Below, piece after piece: positions 12,417 to 20,918 of a stretch of 64,000 bases of DNA (the first letter of the stretch is position 1; each line of letters begins with the position of its first letter). The DNA lies in contig JAEURA010000057.1 of NCBI GenBank assembly GCA_016789005.1, forward strand, positions 1 through 64,000. Direction: 5' to 3'. The notes below the pieces were generated by a model. That model saw nothing but the letters and a program-made list of their open reading frames with translations. It ran no database searches and was not told the origin of the DNA. Position numbers and translations under genes: made by a program. The stretch comes from Anaerolineae bacterium. Lineage in GTDB: Bacteria > Chloroflexota > Anaerolineae > Aggregatilineales > Phototrophicaceae.

Positions 12417-13212
12417 ACGACGATAGGTACTGATCGAACGCGCCCGCATTGCAGGCATCGATGTAGCGCAGCAGTTCTGCCCCGGCAATCGGGTAGTCAG
12501 GATAGCACGAGGTCGGATATGCACCACGCGGCGCATGAACAAGGATGGTCGCACCCGGTTCGGGCAGCAGCACGCCGTCGGTGCTGCGTTCGACCTGCTC
12601 GACGATGCGCTCGACCGTGACGATCACCGTTTTTGCGACGCAGGCAAGCTCAAAATCGACGCCCAGGTTATTGTTCAGCTTGACCGCACCATAGCGATCC
12701 CCTTCCAGAGCGTGCAGGACTGCGACATCGCAGCGCATGGCGGGGAATGCCATCAACTCCTCGCCAGAGTACGGATCGACGACCATCTTCACGTCCGGGC
12801 GCAGCCTGGGGAGATCTGTCCCGATCCAAGCCGTTGAGGGCATGAAGCCAACTCCCGCCATTGCCGCGCGCAGCCCGGCGGCAAAACTGGCTTCTGTCTC
12901 TTCGACAACGCGCAGTTTTCCGGCGTTCGCCCATTCGGTGAACATCGGCGCAAATCCAAACGTTTCCAAGCCGAAGTAGACACTGCGCACCATCTCGACG
13001 CAGCCCGCTCCAACCAGGAGGTCGGATTCGAATCCTGCCGTGAAACACAGCAGAGTCAGGTTCTTCGGACGAGATTCTCGACGAAGCAGCGCCCTGATGA
13101 ACGACACCGGGCGGCGATAGACAGTCATCCCACCGAGCGCTATCGTCTGCCCGTCTCTCACCTGCCGTGCCGCTGCTTCGAGGGACACCCATTCAGCCCG
13201 TTGCCGTGTCAT
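12391..13212 (-). CDS. CoA-transferase-like subunit A (glutaconate CoA-transferase/IpdA type)
   Basis: This protein of about 273 residues opens with WVSLEAAARQVRDGQTIALG and GGMTVYRRPVSFIRALLRR, the family I CoA-transferase alpha-subunit pattern seen in GctA and IpdA. It should pair with a beta subunit to form a heterodimer that moves CoA between acids or hydrolyses a CoA ester. The only candidate partner here is at 18018-18845, same strand, about 4.8 kb away, with four opposite-strand genes between. The start ATG 13212 is preceded by AAGGAA; an in-frame ATG at 13254 has a poorer context. Confidence 0.8.
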   Translation of the reverse strand: MTRQRAEWVSLEAAARQVRDGQTIALGGMTVYRRPVSFIRALLRRESRPKNLTLLCFTAGFESDLLVGAGCVEMVRSVYFGLETFGFAPMFTEWANAGKLRVVEETEASFAAGLRAAMAGVGFMPSTAWIGTDLPRLRPDVKMVVDPYSGEELMAFPAMRCDVAVLHALEGDRYGAVKLNNNLGVDFELACVAKTVIVTVERIVEQVERSTDGVLLPEPGATILVHAPRGAYPTSCYPDYPIAGAELLRYIDACNAGAFDQYLSSFIAASPSG

Positions 13213-13339
13213 CGTTGATCTGTTCCTTACTTTGCCAAAGCGCAGCATTTCCACCTGTCATCATAACCCAACTGGCGTCTGGTTTGTGCTCCGCGCTACA
13301 ATCCGTGCGGTAACTCGACCGTAACCAGGATGAACTTCC

Positions 13340-14485
13340 ATGCTGATCACGAATGCGCGGATCATCACCCCTGCCGGTGAGATGCGCTGGATGTCGATAC
13401 GAAACGGGATCATCAGCGCTCTTGGGATGGGTGAACCACAGGCGACATCCGATACCCAGATCATCGATGTCCAGGGGATGACGGTACTGCCCGGATTCAT
13501 CGACGTGCATTTTCACGGCGCAGCCGGTCATGATGTCATGGATGCGACGCCTGAAGCCCTCGAAGGTATGGCGGTATTCAGCGCACGGCACGGTGTCACC
13601 GGATTTCTGGCGACAACCCTGACCAACCCGCGCGGAGCGCTGACACGAGCATTGGAGAATGTCCGCGACTGTATGGCAGGATCGGTGAAGGGTGCGCGTC
13701 TGCTCGGCGCACGCCTCGAAGGACCTTATCTCAACGTCGAAAAGTGCGGCGCGCAGAACCCAGAATATATCCGCACCGCGGTGCCGGGCGAAGCGCTGGC
13801 ATTTCTTGACCTTGGAGTCTTGCGAATTGTCGATGTCGCCCCAGAGATCCCCCAGAACGAGTGGCTGATCGACGAGTGCGTACGTCGCGGCATCAGGGTA
13901 TCCATTGCCCATACTTCGGCGACCGCCGCCGATGTTGTCCGCGCTGCGGCGCGCGGCGCGACACAGTCCACTCACACCTTCAACGCGCAGACCCCCTTGC
14001 ACCACCGCGAACCGGGAGTCGTCGGCGCGGTGCTAGCGCTGCCGGAAATCCGCTGCGAGCTGATCGCCGATGGCGTGCATGTACACCCACTGGCGATCCG
14101 CATCGTCTGGATGTGCAAGAAGCCGGATCGCCTGATCCTGATCAGCGACGCCGTGCGCGCCGCCGGCATGCCCGACGGCGAATACAGCTTCGACGAGCGT
14201 AAGGTGTTTCTCAAGGATGGTGCGGTGAGGCTGCCGGATGGGACTCTGGCAGGCAGCTGCCTGACGATGGATCGAGCACTGCGTATGCTCATGGGAGTCA
14301 CCGGCGAACCCGTTGACTCCCTGTGGCAGACCGCCAGTCTGAACCCGGCGCGAGCGCTCGGAATCGCTGATCGAAAAGGCAGCCTGGAAGTCGGTAAGGA
14401 CGCCGATCTGACGTTTGTGACCGACAACTTGACCGTTCGCCTGACGATGGTCGAAGGGCACATCGTCTATCGAAGCGACTCATGA
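13340..14485 (+). CDS. nagA: N-acetylglucosamine-6-phosphate deacetylase
   Basis: It removes acetate from GlcNAc-6-phosphate during amino sugar or peptidoglycan recycling. The 381-residue amidohydrolase has the metal pair H57/H59 in DVHFHG, the metal-binding Glu in RLEGPYLN, His in SIAHTSAT, His in ADGVHVHP, and the catalytic Asp in LISDAVRAAG. The start ATG 13340 has no strong Shine-Dalgarno but matches the usual N-terminus (ITNARIITPAG). A TACAAT hexamer lies at 13297-13302 without a convincing -35. No glucosamine-6-phosphate deaminase gene is next to it. Confidence 0.92.
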   Translation: MLITNARIITPAGEMRWMSIRNGIISALGMGEPQATSDTQIIDVQGMTVLPGFIDVHFHGAAGHDVMDATPEALEGMAVFSARHGVTGFLATTLTNPRGALTRALENVRDCMAGSVKGARLLGARLEGPYLNVEKCGAQNPEYIRTAVPGEALAFLDLGVLRIVDVAPEIPQNEWLIDECVRRGIRVSIAHTSATAADVVRAAARGATQSTHTFNAQTPLHHREPGVVGAVLALPEIRCELIADGVHVHPLAIRIVWMCKKPDRLILISDAVRAAGMPDGEYSFDERKVFLKDGAVRLPDGTLAGSCLTMDRALRMLMGVTGEPVDSLWQTASLNPARALGIADRKGSLEVGKDADLTFVTDNLTVRLTMVEGHIVYRSDS

Positions 14486-14493
14486 CCCATTTA

Positions 14494-14522
14494 TGCACCA
14501 CACCGGTCTGATGCCCTATAAT
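14494..14522 (+). promoter_or_regulatory. Probable promoter of ctpA
   Basis: A perfect TATAAT (14517-14522) lies 17 bases after a weak TGCACC (14494-14499). Transcription near 14529 would exclude the in-frame ATG at 14521 and supports ATG 14560 as the ctpA start. Confidence 0.55.
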
Positions 14523-14559
14523 GGAATCGACAAATCAGCAACCGGAGCGAAATCACATT

Positions 14560-15780
14560 ATGAACCCTGCCACCAACTTCTCAGGTCGTTTGCGCAGCAT
14601 CCCTGCTGTAGCAGCGCTCGTCCTCGTCTTTTTCATCGGCTACGGCGTGGGCACTCACCAGACCGTGAGTTACGCGCAGGGGTCACGCGCATCAGCCGAA
14701 GAGGTCGAAGCGGCGTTTTCTCCATTCTGGCAGGTCTTCGACTACATCCAGGAGCAGTATATCGAGGAGGTTGCGCTGGAAACGCTCGTTGAAGGGGCAG
14801 CAACAGGGATGGTCAACGCCCTGGACGATCCGTTCAGCGGCTACATGACCTCGGAAGAGTTCGACCTGCTCAACAGCGATCTCGCCGGCGAATTTGAGGG
14901 TATCGGCGTGGTCATCCGCACCATCGAAGACACCGGCGAAATTGAGGTCGTCGGCATTCTCAATGGCGCTCCAGCGCAGGGTTCCGGGATCCTTCAGGGC
15001 GACATCTTCTCGGCAGTGGACGGCATCGATGTCACGCAGATGAATCAGGGAGAGCTGGCGAATTTGGTGCGCGGACCGGAAGGAACCGACGTCGCCATCA
15101 CCATGCGACGGGGCACAGAGCTGGTCGATTTCACCATCACCCGCGCCCGCATCGTTGTGCCAACGGTCGAATCGCGCCTGCTGGAAGACGACATCGCCTA
15201 TGTTCGCCTGAACCAGTTCAATGAACAGTCGCGTCCCGAATTGGACGCCGCCTTCGAGGCGCTGGAAGTCAACGACCGCGCCGGGCTTATACTCGATCTG
15301 CGCGATAATCCGGGTGGACTGCTCTCTTCGGCGATTGAGGTGGGCAGCGCCTTCATACCCTCCGGCACAATCGTGACAGAAGTTTTCGGTGACGGCAGCG
15401 AACAGGCATTTCAATCGGATGGTTCCTTTGCTCACATCTTCGTCCCGGTCGCCATCCTGGTCAACGAAGCAAGCGCCAGCGCATCCGAACTTGTCGCCGG
15501 CGCCATGCAGGATACCGGTGTCGCCACCATTATCGGCGAAACTACGCTGGGCAAGGGCACAGTGCAACAGTGGTATACCCTGAATAACCAGGGTGGGCTG
15601 CGGCTGACCGTGGCGCGCTGGCTGACACCGGACGGGCGCTGGATTCACGAAGAGGGTATCGTCCCCGACATCGTCGTCGAATGGACGCCGGAAACGTATG
15701 ACGATCCGAACGATCCGCAGATCGCAGAAGCGGTCAACTGGCTGCTCCTCCAGACCGGCGAGCGTGCCAAAGGACGCTGA
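14560..15780 (+). CDS. ctpA: C-terminal processing peptidase, S41 family
   Basis: This periplasmic-side, membrane-anchored protease of about 406 residues has an N-terminal hydrophobic signal-anchor (VAALVLVFFIGYGVG), a PDZ domain (about residues 95-180, GEFEGIGVVIRTIEDTG onward) and an S41 domain. The catalytic Ser lies in NEASASASELVAGAMQD and the Lys in GETTLGKGTVQ, which is the expected Ser/Lys dyad. Such enzymes cleave C-termini of exported or cell-wall proteins such as lytic enzymes. ATG 14560 agrees with the TATAAT placement. The downstream hairpin (15803-15825) may end the transcript. Confidence 0.9.
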   Translation: MNPATNFSGRLRSIPAVAALVLVFFIGYGVGTHQTVSYAQGSRASAEEVEAAFSPFWQVFDYIQEQYIEEVALETLVEGAATGMVNALDDPFSGYMTSEEFDLLNSDLAGEFEGIGVVIRTIEDTGEIEVVGILNGAPAQGSGILQGDIFSAVDGIDVTQMNQGELANLVRGPEGTDVAITMRRGTELVDFTITRARIVVPTVESRLLEDDIAYVRLNQFNEQSRPELDAAFEALEVNDRAGLILDLRDNPGGLLSSAIEVGSAFIPSGTIVTEVFGDGSEQAFQSDGSFAHIFVPVAILVNEASASASELVAGAMQDTGVATIIGETTLGKGTVQQWYTLNNQGGLRLTVARWLTPDGRWIHEEGIVPDIVVEWTPETYDDPNDPQIAEAVNWLLLQTGERAKGR

Positions 15781-15802
15781 TCCTGACGTGATACAAACCA
15801 TC

Positions 15803-15825
15803 GGGCAGCCTGTCGTGGTCTGCCC
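15803..15825 (+). terminator. GC-rich hairpin after ctpA
   Basis: GGGCAG (15803-15808) pairs with CTGCCC (15820-15825). It has six pairs and no long T-run, so it is a modest terminator candidate. Confidence 0.35.
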
Positions 15826-15859
15826 CTTCGCTCCGCACCTATGCAGGCGCTTTTGCCCA

Positions 15860-15868
15860 TGCTAAAAT
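15860..15868 (+). promoter_or_regulatory. Extended -10 promoter of secG
   Basis: TG-C-TAAAAT (15860-15868) forms an extended -10 32 bases before the secG start. No clear -35 is seen, which is usual for this class. Confidence 0.5.
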
Positions 15869-15900
15869 CCCGGTGATTGTGATCATCAGGAGTTCCGTCC

Positions 15901-16131
15901 ATGCAGCTCGCTCTCCAAATCGTCGCTATCATCGTCTCTCTTGCGTTGATCGTCATGGTGCTGCTTCAGGTCAAGGGCAGCGGCTTGGGCGATCTGCTCG
16001 GCGGCAGCGGTGAGACGGGCGGCATCACGCGGACACGCCGGGGTTTGGAAAAAACACTCTACCAGATCACGATTGGGCTGGCAGTCGTCTTCATCGCCAT
16101 CTGCATTCTCGCCGTCTCAGTCGTCGGTTAA
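15901..16131 (+). CDS. secG: Preprotein translocase subunit SecG
   Basis: This 76-residue inner-membrane protein has two hydrophobic segments (about residues 4-24 and 53-75) and the SecG hallmark VLLQVKGSGLGDLLGG followed by a Gly-rich loop and TRRGLEK. It assists the SecYE channel in protein export. AGGAG (15888-15892) lies eight bases before the ATG. The downstream binding-protein gene begins 55 bases later and may share its transcript. Confidence 0.93.
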   Translation: MQLALQIVAIIVSLALIVMVLLQVKGSGLGDLLGGSGETGGITRTRRGLEKTLYQITIGLAVVFIAICILAVSVVG

Positions 16132-16185
16132 CTCCCTCCTCCGCGTTGCACTTCCCGCTCGAGACGCCGGGTCGAGGATTTTGAT

Positions 16186-18021
16186 ATGCTGCGTGGAATT
16201 CGCTGGCAGATTCTGGCGTTCATACTGGCGGCGAGTCTGTTCGCCGCTGTTCTCGCCTTCAGGCTGAGTGAACAGCCCGCAACGCCCACGCCGATCCCAT
16301 CGTCTGCCGAAAACCTCCCAACTGCTCATCCCAGCATCACGGAAACCACTGTCGTCGCCGCAGGTGATCCATCTCCGTCGGACCAGATTTCCACGGCGGA
16401 GGATGCCGCTTCTGGAGAAGTGGCGAACAATGCCGTATATCGCGAAGCGCTGGTCGGCACAATTCAGCGTCTCAATCCCCTCTTCGCAGCGCTGAACCCG
16501 GTTGACCGTGACATCAGCGCCATGATCTTTGAAGGGCTGACACGCAATAACATCTATGGCGAGCCGGTTCCGGCGCTCGCCGAACGGTGGGTGATCTCCA
16601 CCGATGGTCTGGAGTACATCGTCTATCTGCGCCAGGATGTACTCTGGCACGATGGTGTGCCATTCACTGCGGCGGATGTCATCTTCACCATGAGTCTCCT
16701 GCGCGATCCGCGTTTTCCGGGTGCGCCGGAACTTGGCGACTTCTGGCGAACCATCGAGACAGAACGGCTTGGCGACTACCTGGTGCGCTTTCGCCTGGCA
16801 CAGCCCCTCGGAGCCTTCCTCGACCGTCTGACCATCGGCATCCTGCCGGCGCACGCGCTGGAAGGCACAGACGCCGTGCGGCTTGCCTCTCATCCTTTCA
16901 ACCTGACGCCAATCGGCACCGGTCCCTATCAGCTCATGCGTATCGCGGCGACGGACGGAACTCAGGCGCGCGTCGTCGAGCTTGCCGCCGCCCCCGTATT
17001 TCGGCAGCGCCGCGAAAGCCAGGCAGTGCCTTTCGCCGTCCAAAGACTCACCTTCCTGCTTTACAGCGACTTTTCATCTGCGCTGACCGCTCTGGCGGCG
17101 GGAGAGGTTGATGGGCTGGCGTCGCGAGACCGCGAGGAACGCCGCGCGCTTTTCGACGTGGCGCTGACGCAGAACGTCACGCTGGTCAACGGGCTGGAAC
17201 CAACGGTCGGCATGATCGTCTACAACTGGGTGCGCGAATCGACATCGTTTTTCCGCGAACAGCGCGTCCGTCTGGCATTGGAAACCGGATTGGATCGCTC
17301 CGGCGCAGTCGAGCGCGGGCTGCCCAATCTGGCGGTGAAGACGGACAGTCCGCTGATCCCTGGGGGATGGGCACATCTGCCCAGCGCAACGCTGCCCACC
17401 TTTGATCCGGGGGCAGCGCGCAGCATGCTCATCACTGCTGCCGAGCGTCTGGACAGACTCAACGGCACAGGCGAACAGACTGAAGCGACCGAAGGCGCAC
17501 CGACGCCCACAGCCTCCACTGCGCTGTTCTCCTTCACCATCCTGACGCCGAATACGCCGTCGCTGGTCACGCTGGCAAATGAGATCGCTACACAGTGGGC
17601 GCAGTTGGGCGTTGAGGTGCGGGTGGAGGCGGCGGAGATCGATTTGTACGAGGCGCGGCTGCGAGGAGGCGATTTTGACGCCGCCCTCGTTGAGATCGGC
17701 TTCAGCGGCAGCGGCGATCCCGATGTCTATTCGTTCTGGCACGAAGGTCAGTACCCCGACGGGGCAAACTACGGGGGAGTTAACGACCGGCGCATCAGCG
17801 AGATTCTGGAGCGCGCCCGCCGCGAGTCCTACAACATCAACCGCATCCCGGAATACTATGAGTTCCAGCGCGAGTTCATCGACCGCGCCATCGCGCTGCC
17901 AATCTACACTCCGCTTTATACCTATGCGTTGTCTGCAACTGTGAGCGGCGTCCAGCTCGGTTATCTGAGTACCCCCGCCAGCCGCTTCGAGAACATCGGC
18001 ATGTGGTCTGTCAGCCGCTAG
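16186..18021 (+). CDS. Extracellular solute-binding protein, family 5 (peptide/nickel type)
   Basis: The 611-residue exported protein begins with a signal peptide or membrane anchor (WQILAFILAASLFAAVLAF), a Thr/Pro/Ser-rich spacer, and then the SBP_bac_5 domain: LNPLFAALNPVDRDISAMIFEGL, WVISTDGLEYIVYLRQDVLWHDG and PFTAADVIFTM. Such proteins feed Opp/Dpp-type ABC importers with oligopeptides or related solutes. No permease or ATPase genes adjoin it. A second Thr/Pro-rich insertion (ATEGAPTPTAST) interrupts the C-terminal half. The TAG stop interlocks with the TAG of the convergent CoA-transferase gene in CTAG (18018-18021). Confidence 0.87.
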   Translation: MLRGIRWQILAFILAASLFAAVLAFRLSEQPATPTPIPSSAENLPTAHPSITETTVVAAGDPSPSDQISTAEDAASGEVANNAVYREALVGTIQRLNPLFAALNPVDRDISAMIFEGLTRNNIYGEPVPALAERWVISTDGLEYIVYLRQDVLWHDGVPFTAADVIFTMSLLRDPRFPGAPELGDFWRTIETERLGDYLVRFRLAQPLGAFLDRLTIGILPAHALEGTDAVRLASHPFNLTPIGTGPYQLMRIAATDGTQARVVELAAAPVFRQRRESQAVPFAVQRLTFLLYSDFSSALTALAAGEVDGLASRDREERRALFDVALTQNVTLVNGLEPTVGMIVYNWVRESTSFFREQRVRLALETGLDRSGAVERGLPNLAVKTDSPLIPGGWAHLPSATLPTFDPGAARSMLITAAERLDRLNGTGEQTEATEGAPTPTASTALFSFTILTPNTPSLVTLANEIATQWAQLGVEVRVEAAEIDLYEARLRGGDFDAALVEIGFSGSGDPDVYSFWHEGQYPDGANYGGVNDRRISEILERARRESYNINRIPEYYEFQREFIDRAIALPIYTPLYTYALSATVSGVQLGYLSTPASRFENIGMWSVSR

Positions 18022-18845
18022 CCAGGTTCGTACGCCCCTTCACGTTCCAGGATTTCTCGCAGCAGATCGCGGCGTGCCGAACCTCCCAGTGTTTCCAGCT
18101 TGCGAACTCCTAAGGGGTCGATGACCTCGCGCAGCAGCCGCAGTTCTTCGCTGCTTGGCGGCGGTGTAATCTGACAGTCCGACGCGACCGCCAGTTCAAA
18201 GCCGGTCTTTTTGCGCACATCTTCGACGGTCACGCCCGCATGGATGCGGACAAGGCGCATCTGTCCATCCTCCCAGTCGAACTCGCCCAGATCGCTGACC
18301 AGATAGAGCGGTCCCTTGCCGCGCCTTCGCGCCTGGGAGTGCCCCATGCCGCTCAGAAAGTCGAGTTTGGCGACGAAGGTCACCCGCGAGTGGCGCGGCA
18401 CGTACAGATAGATGTGTTCGGAAGTGACCGAAACATCTGGAATACCGCCGGAGCCTGGCAGGCGCATCCTGGGTTTAGCGTAGTCCTTGCCGAAAGCAAT
18501 GTTGTTGAAGTTGCCGGCGGCGTCTACCTGAGCCGGTCGAAAGAATTCTTTCGGGTTGAACTGTGGGAGCAGATCAGCGGCGGCGTTGACGAATCCAAGG
18601 TGGATCAGCCCCTTACCCAGCCACAGATCCTCGATGCGCCCCACGCCGAGCACCGCCGGCTCGCGGCAGATGCTCTGCCCAATCGCGGAGGCAAAACGAG
18701 CGTTGGGCGCATGGGTCATCTGCGCCAGAATGAAACCCGCCATGACCAACGGCGTGTTGATGCCCTGCGCCAGCACTTCACCATCATCGACCTGTCGAGA
18801 GATACAAACGCTGATCAGCTCGTCAATGCTGTACTCGGAGATCAT
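18018..18845 (-). CDS. CoA-transferase-like subunit B (IpdB/GctB type)
   Basis: This 275-residue protein has the beta-subunit pattern ISVCISRQVDDGEVLAQGIN, HAPNARFASAIGQSI, GGIPDVSVTSEH and FVAKLDFLSG. In true CoA-transferases this subunit carries a catalytic Glu in an E-x-G turn after the HAPN region; here the equivalent stretch reads SAIGQ, apparently without Glu. The related IpdAB enzymes also lack it and hydrolyse a ring-containing CoA thioester. So this pair could be a CoA-ester hydrolase rather than a transferase (inference from an alignment by eye). The partner is at 12391-13212. Confidence 0.75.
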   Translation of the reverse strand: MISEYSIDELISVCISRQVDDGEVLAQGINTPLVMAGFILAQMTHAPNARFASAIGQSICREPAVLGVGRIEDLWLGKGLIHLGFVNAAADLLPQFNPKEFFRPAQVDAAGNFNNIAFGKDYAKPRMRLPGSGGIPDVSVTSEHIYLYVPRHSRVTFVAKLDFLSGMGHSQARRRGKGPLYLVSDLGEFDWEDGQMRLVRIHAGVTVEDVRKKTGFELAVASDCQITPPPSSEELRLLREVIDPLGVRKLETLGGSARRDLLREILEREGAYEPG

Positions 18846-18884
18846 TCACCTGTCTCCATGCGGCTCACGCTCCGCCCAACCTCT

Positions 18885-20117
18885 CTAATCGTTGCCTGCC
18901 TCGTGGGTCATTCGCACCAGCATTGGACGAAACTGCCCCAGCAGATCGACCAGCTCGCGCTGCGCAGCCATCACCTGCTCGATTGGCTTATACGCCTGCG
19001 GCGCTTCGTCTAAGCCGCCGCCGAGCAGTGTGACCCCGCGCGCCTGCAAATAGCGATCACGTTCCGTCTTGGTGATCGTCTCCGCCGCCTGACGCCGGCT
19101 CATCGCCCGTCCTGCTCCATGCGACGCGGAATTCAGCGACTCGATCAGCCCACGCCCTCGCACCAGATAACCCGGATCGCCCATCGAGCCGGGAATGATG
19201 CCAAGCACTCCCTTACCTGCTGGGGTCGCCCCTTTACGATGGACGATGACTTCTCGTTCGCCCTGCTGATACCCTGGAGGCGCAGGAAAACGTTCCTTCC
19301 AGGCAAAGTTGTGATGATTCTCAAGGCTGAGGATCGGTTTTAGCCCAATGGCTTTCGCCACCCGCTGGTGGATCACCTCATGATTAGCGGCGGCAAAGCG
19401 TCCTGCCAGGTTCATGGCGATCCAGTACTCCTGTCCGATGTGGGTCTCCAGCGACAGCCAGGCAAGGTGGCGAATGGTCTTGTCAAGTTCCTGGTGCAGC
19501 AGCATCGCTTGTTTGCTGTAGGTACTGGCGATCTGGTAGCCGACCCCGCGCGATCCGCTGTGCGAAAGCAGCGCCAGGTATTCCCCATGCTCCAGCCCCA
19601 AGTCGGGCTGATCCGCTTCCAGCCGAAATGCGCCCCATTCGACGAAGTGATTGCCGCTTCCGCTCGTGCCCAGCTGTTCGACGGCGGTCTGATGCAACGA
19701 CCGAAGAAAGCGTGTGCTGTCCCAGTCCGGGTCATCCAGTACAGGATGGCTAACGCGCTCGTGGCGTGCCCATTTTTTGCCTGCGCCGAAGCGCGTTTGT
19801 TCCATCAGCGCCTTCCGAAACTGACCAATCTTCTGGTTGATCAGTATCGGCGACTCCCTGTACAGGCTGAGCCGCATGCGACAGGCAATATCCACACCAA
19901 CTGCATACGGAATGACGGCATCCTCTACTGCGAGGACACCCCCGATCGGCAGTCCATACCCGACGTGCGCGTCGGGCATCAGCGCGCCGGCAATGCTGAC
20001 GGGCAGGCGCATCGCGTTATCCATCTGCTGACGGGCTTCTGGATCAATGAACTCCTCTCCCCAGATCGCGTAGGGAAGCGGGTTGTCGCGTAGATCGCCG
20101 TACTGACTCATGACCAT
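18885..20117 (-). CDS. rtcB: RNA-splicing ligase RtcB family
   Basis: It joins RNA 2',3'-cyclic phosphate and 5'-OH ends using GTP and manganese, in RNA repair or tRNA splicing. The 410-residue protein carries the family motifs: PDAHVGYGLPIGGVLA, GVDIACRM (metal Cys), SGNHFVEW, LSHSGSRGVG, NHHNFAW, HRKGATPAG, and SHGAGRAMSR with the guanylated His. It is shorter than E. coli RtcB (408) by nothing meaningful, so it appears full length. The first ATG is 20117; ATG 20111 (MSQYGD) is an alternative. No archease or RtcA gene is next to it. It lies 39 bases upstream of the CoA-transferase subunit B gene and could share its transcript. Confidence 0.92.
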   Translation of the reverse strand: MVMSQYGDLRDNPLPYAIWGEEFIDPEARQQMDNAMRLPVSIAGALMPDAHVGYGLPIGGVLAVEDAVIPYAVGVDIACRMRLSLYRESPILINQKIGQFRKALMEQTRFGAGKKWARHERVSHPVLDDPDWDSTRFLRSLHQTAVEQLGTSGSGNHFVEWGAFRLEADQPDLGLEHGEYLALLSHSGSRGVGYQIASTYSKQAMLLHQELDKTIRHLAWLSLETHIGQEYWIAMNLAGRFAAANHEVIHQRVAKAIGLKPILSLENHHNFAWKERFPAPPGYQQGEREVIVHRKGATPAGKGVLGIIPGSMGDPGYLVRGRGLIESLNSASHGAGRAMSRRQAAETITKTERDRYLQARGVTLLGGGLDEAPQAYKPIEQVMAAQRELVDLLGQFRPMLVRMTHEAGND

Positions 20118-20151
20118 CCCAGTCCATCTCGGCTCGCCAATCTGGAGCCTG

Positions 20152-20160
20152 TGCTAGAAT
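20152..20160 (+). promoter_or_regulatory. Extended -10 promoter of the TauE/SafE gene
   Basis: TG-C-TAGAAT (20152-20160) is an extended -10 about 33 bases before ATG 20193. It overlies an upstream in-frame GTG at 20151, which argues against that start. Confidence 0.5.
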
Positions 20161-20192
20161 TCGTCAGAATCTCCGACCAAGGCAGAGCAGCT

Positions 20193-20918
20193 ATGGATTT
20201 CGTGGTCATCGTCGCCCTTGCAGGATTAATTATCGGGCTGTCGAAGGGTGGCTTGGGTGCGCCTCTTGGCGCTATCATCGCGCCGATGCTCACCATCGCC
20301 TTCCCCGTCTCGGAAGCCGTCAGCCTGGCACTGCCTCTTCTCATCGTCGGTGATCTTTTCGCGCTCGCCGCCTACTGGAAGCGCTGGGATCGCCGCTACA
20401 TTCTGCTAATGCTGCCTCCCGCCCTGATCGGTATTGCTGTTGGCACGCTGCTTCTGGTGAACCTGGACAACCGCGTCCTGAAGATCGTCCTTGGTCTTTT
20501 CACGTTGGCGTTCGTCGTCTACAAGCTCGTTGGCAGTAGACTCCTTGCCGCCAACTATCACCCGCGCCAATGGCACGGGCTGCTGGCGGGTTTAGCGTCG
20601 GGTTTGGCGTCGGCGCTGGCGAACAGCGGCGGCATCCCATTCACGACCTACATGCTGCTTCAGGACATCCCGCCGCGCACCTTCGTAGGAACGACCACGC
20701 TGTATTTCCTGCTGCTGAACGTCCTCAAGCTGCCCGGCTACATCTATGCCGGGCTGCTCAGTTGGGAACGCCTGGTGACGCTCGCCGCTGCTCTGCCGCT
20801 GATCCCGGTCGGCGTCTTCATCGGACGCTACGTCGTGATGCGCATCGACCGCCAATGGTTCGAACGCATTCTGCTCGTCGTCCTGACCATTGCTGCATTT
20901 CTGCTGCTGTTCCGCTAA
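20193..20918 (+). CDS. TauE/SafE family membrane permease
   Basis: This integral membrane protein of about 241 residues has around eight hydrophobic segments. It begins with the family motif GLIIGLSKGGLGAPLGAIIAPML and has a second, related motif LASGLASALANSGGIPFTTYML in its second half. The family exports sulfite, sulfoacetate or other small anions. The sulfurylase gene is 15 kb away, so a sulfur role is only a family expectation. ATG 20193 follows GGCAGAG. Its TAA stop interlocks with the TAG stop of tyrS in CTAA (20915-20918). Confidence 0.85.
   Translation: MDFVVIVALAGLIIGLSKGGLGAPLGAIIAPMLTIAFPVSEAVSLALPLLIVGDLFALAAYWKRWDRRYILLMLPPALIGIAVGTLLLVNLDNRVLKIVLGLFTLAFVVYKLVGSRLLAANYHPRQWHGLLAGLASGLASALANSGGIPFTTYMLLQDIPPRTFVGTTTLYFLLLNVLKLPGYIYAGLLSWERLVTLAAALPLIPVGVFIGRYVVMRIDRQWFERILLVVLTIAAFLLLFR

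Noticed and set aside
13022-13034. GGATTCGAATCC, similar to a tRNA T-arm
   Set aside because: It is inside the CoA-transferase subunit A gene and no cloverleaf can be built around it.
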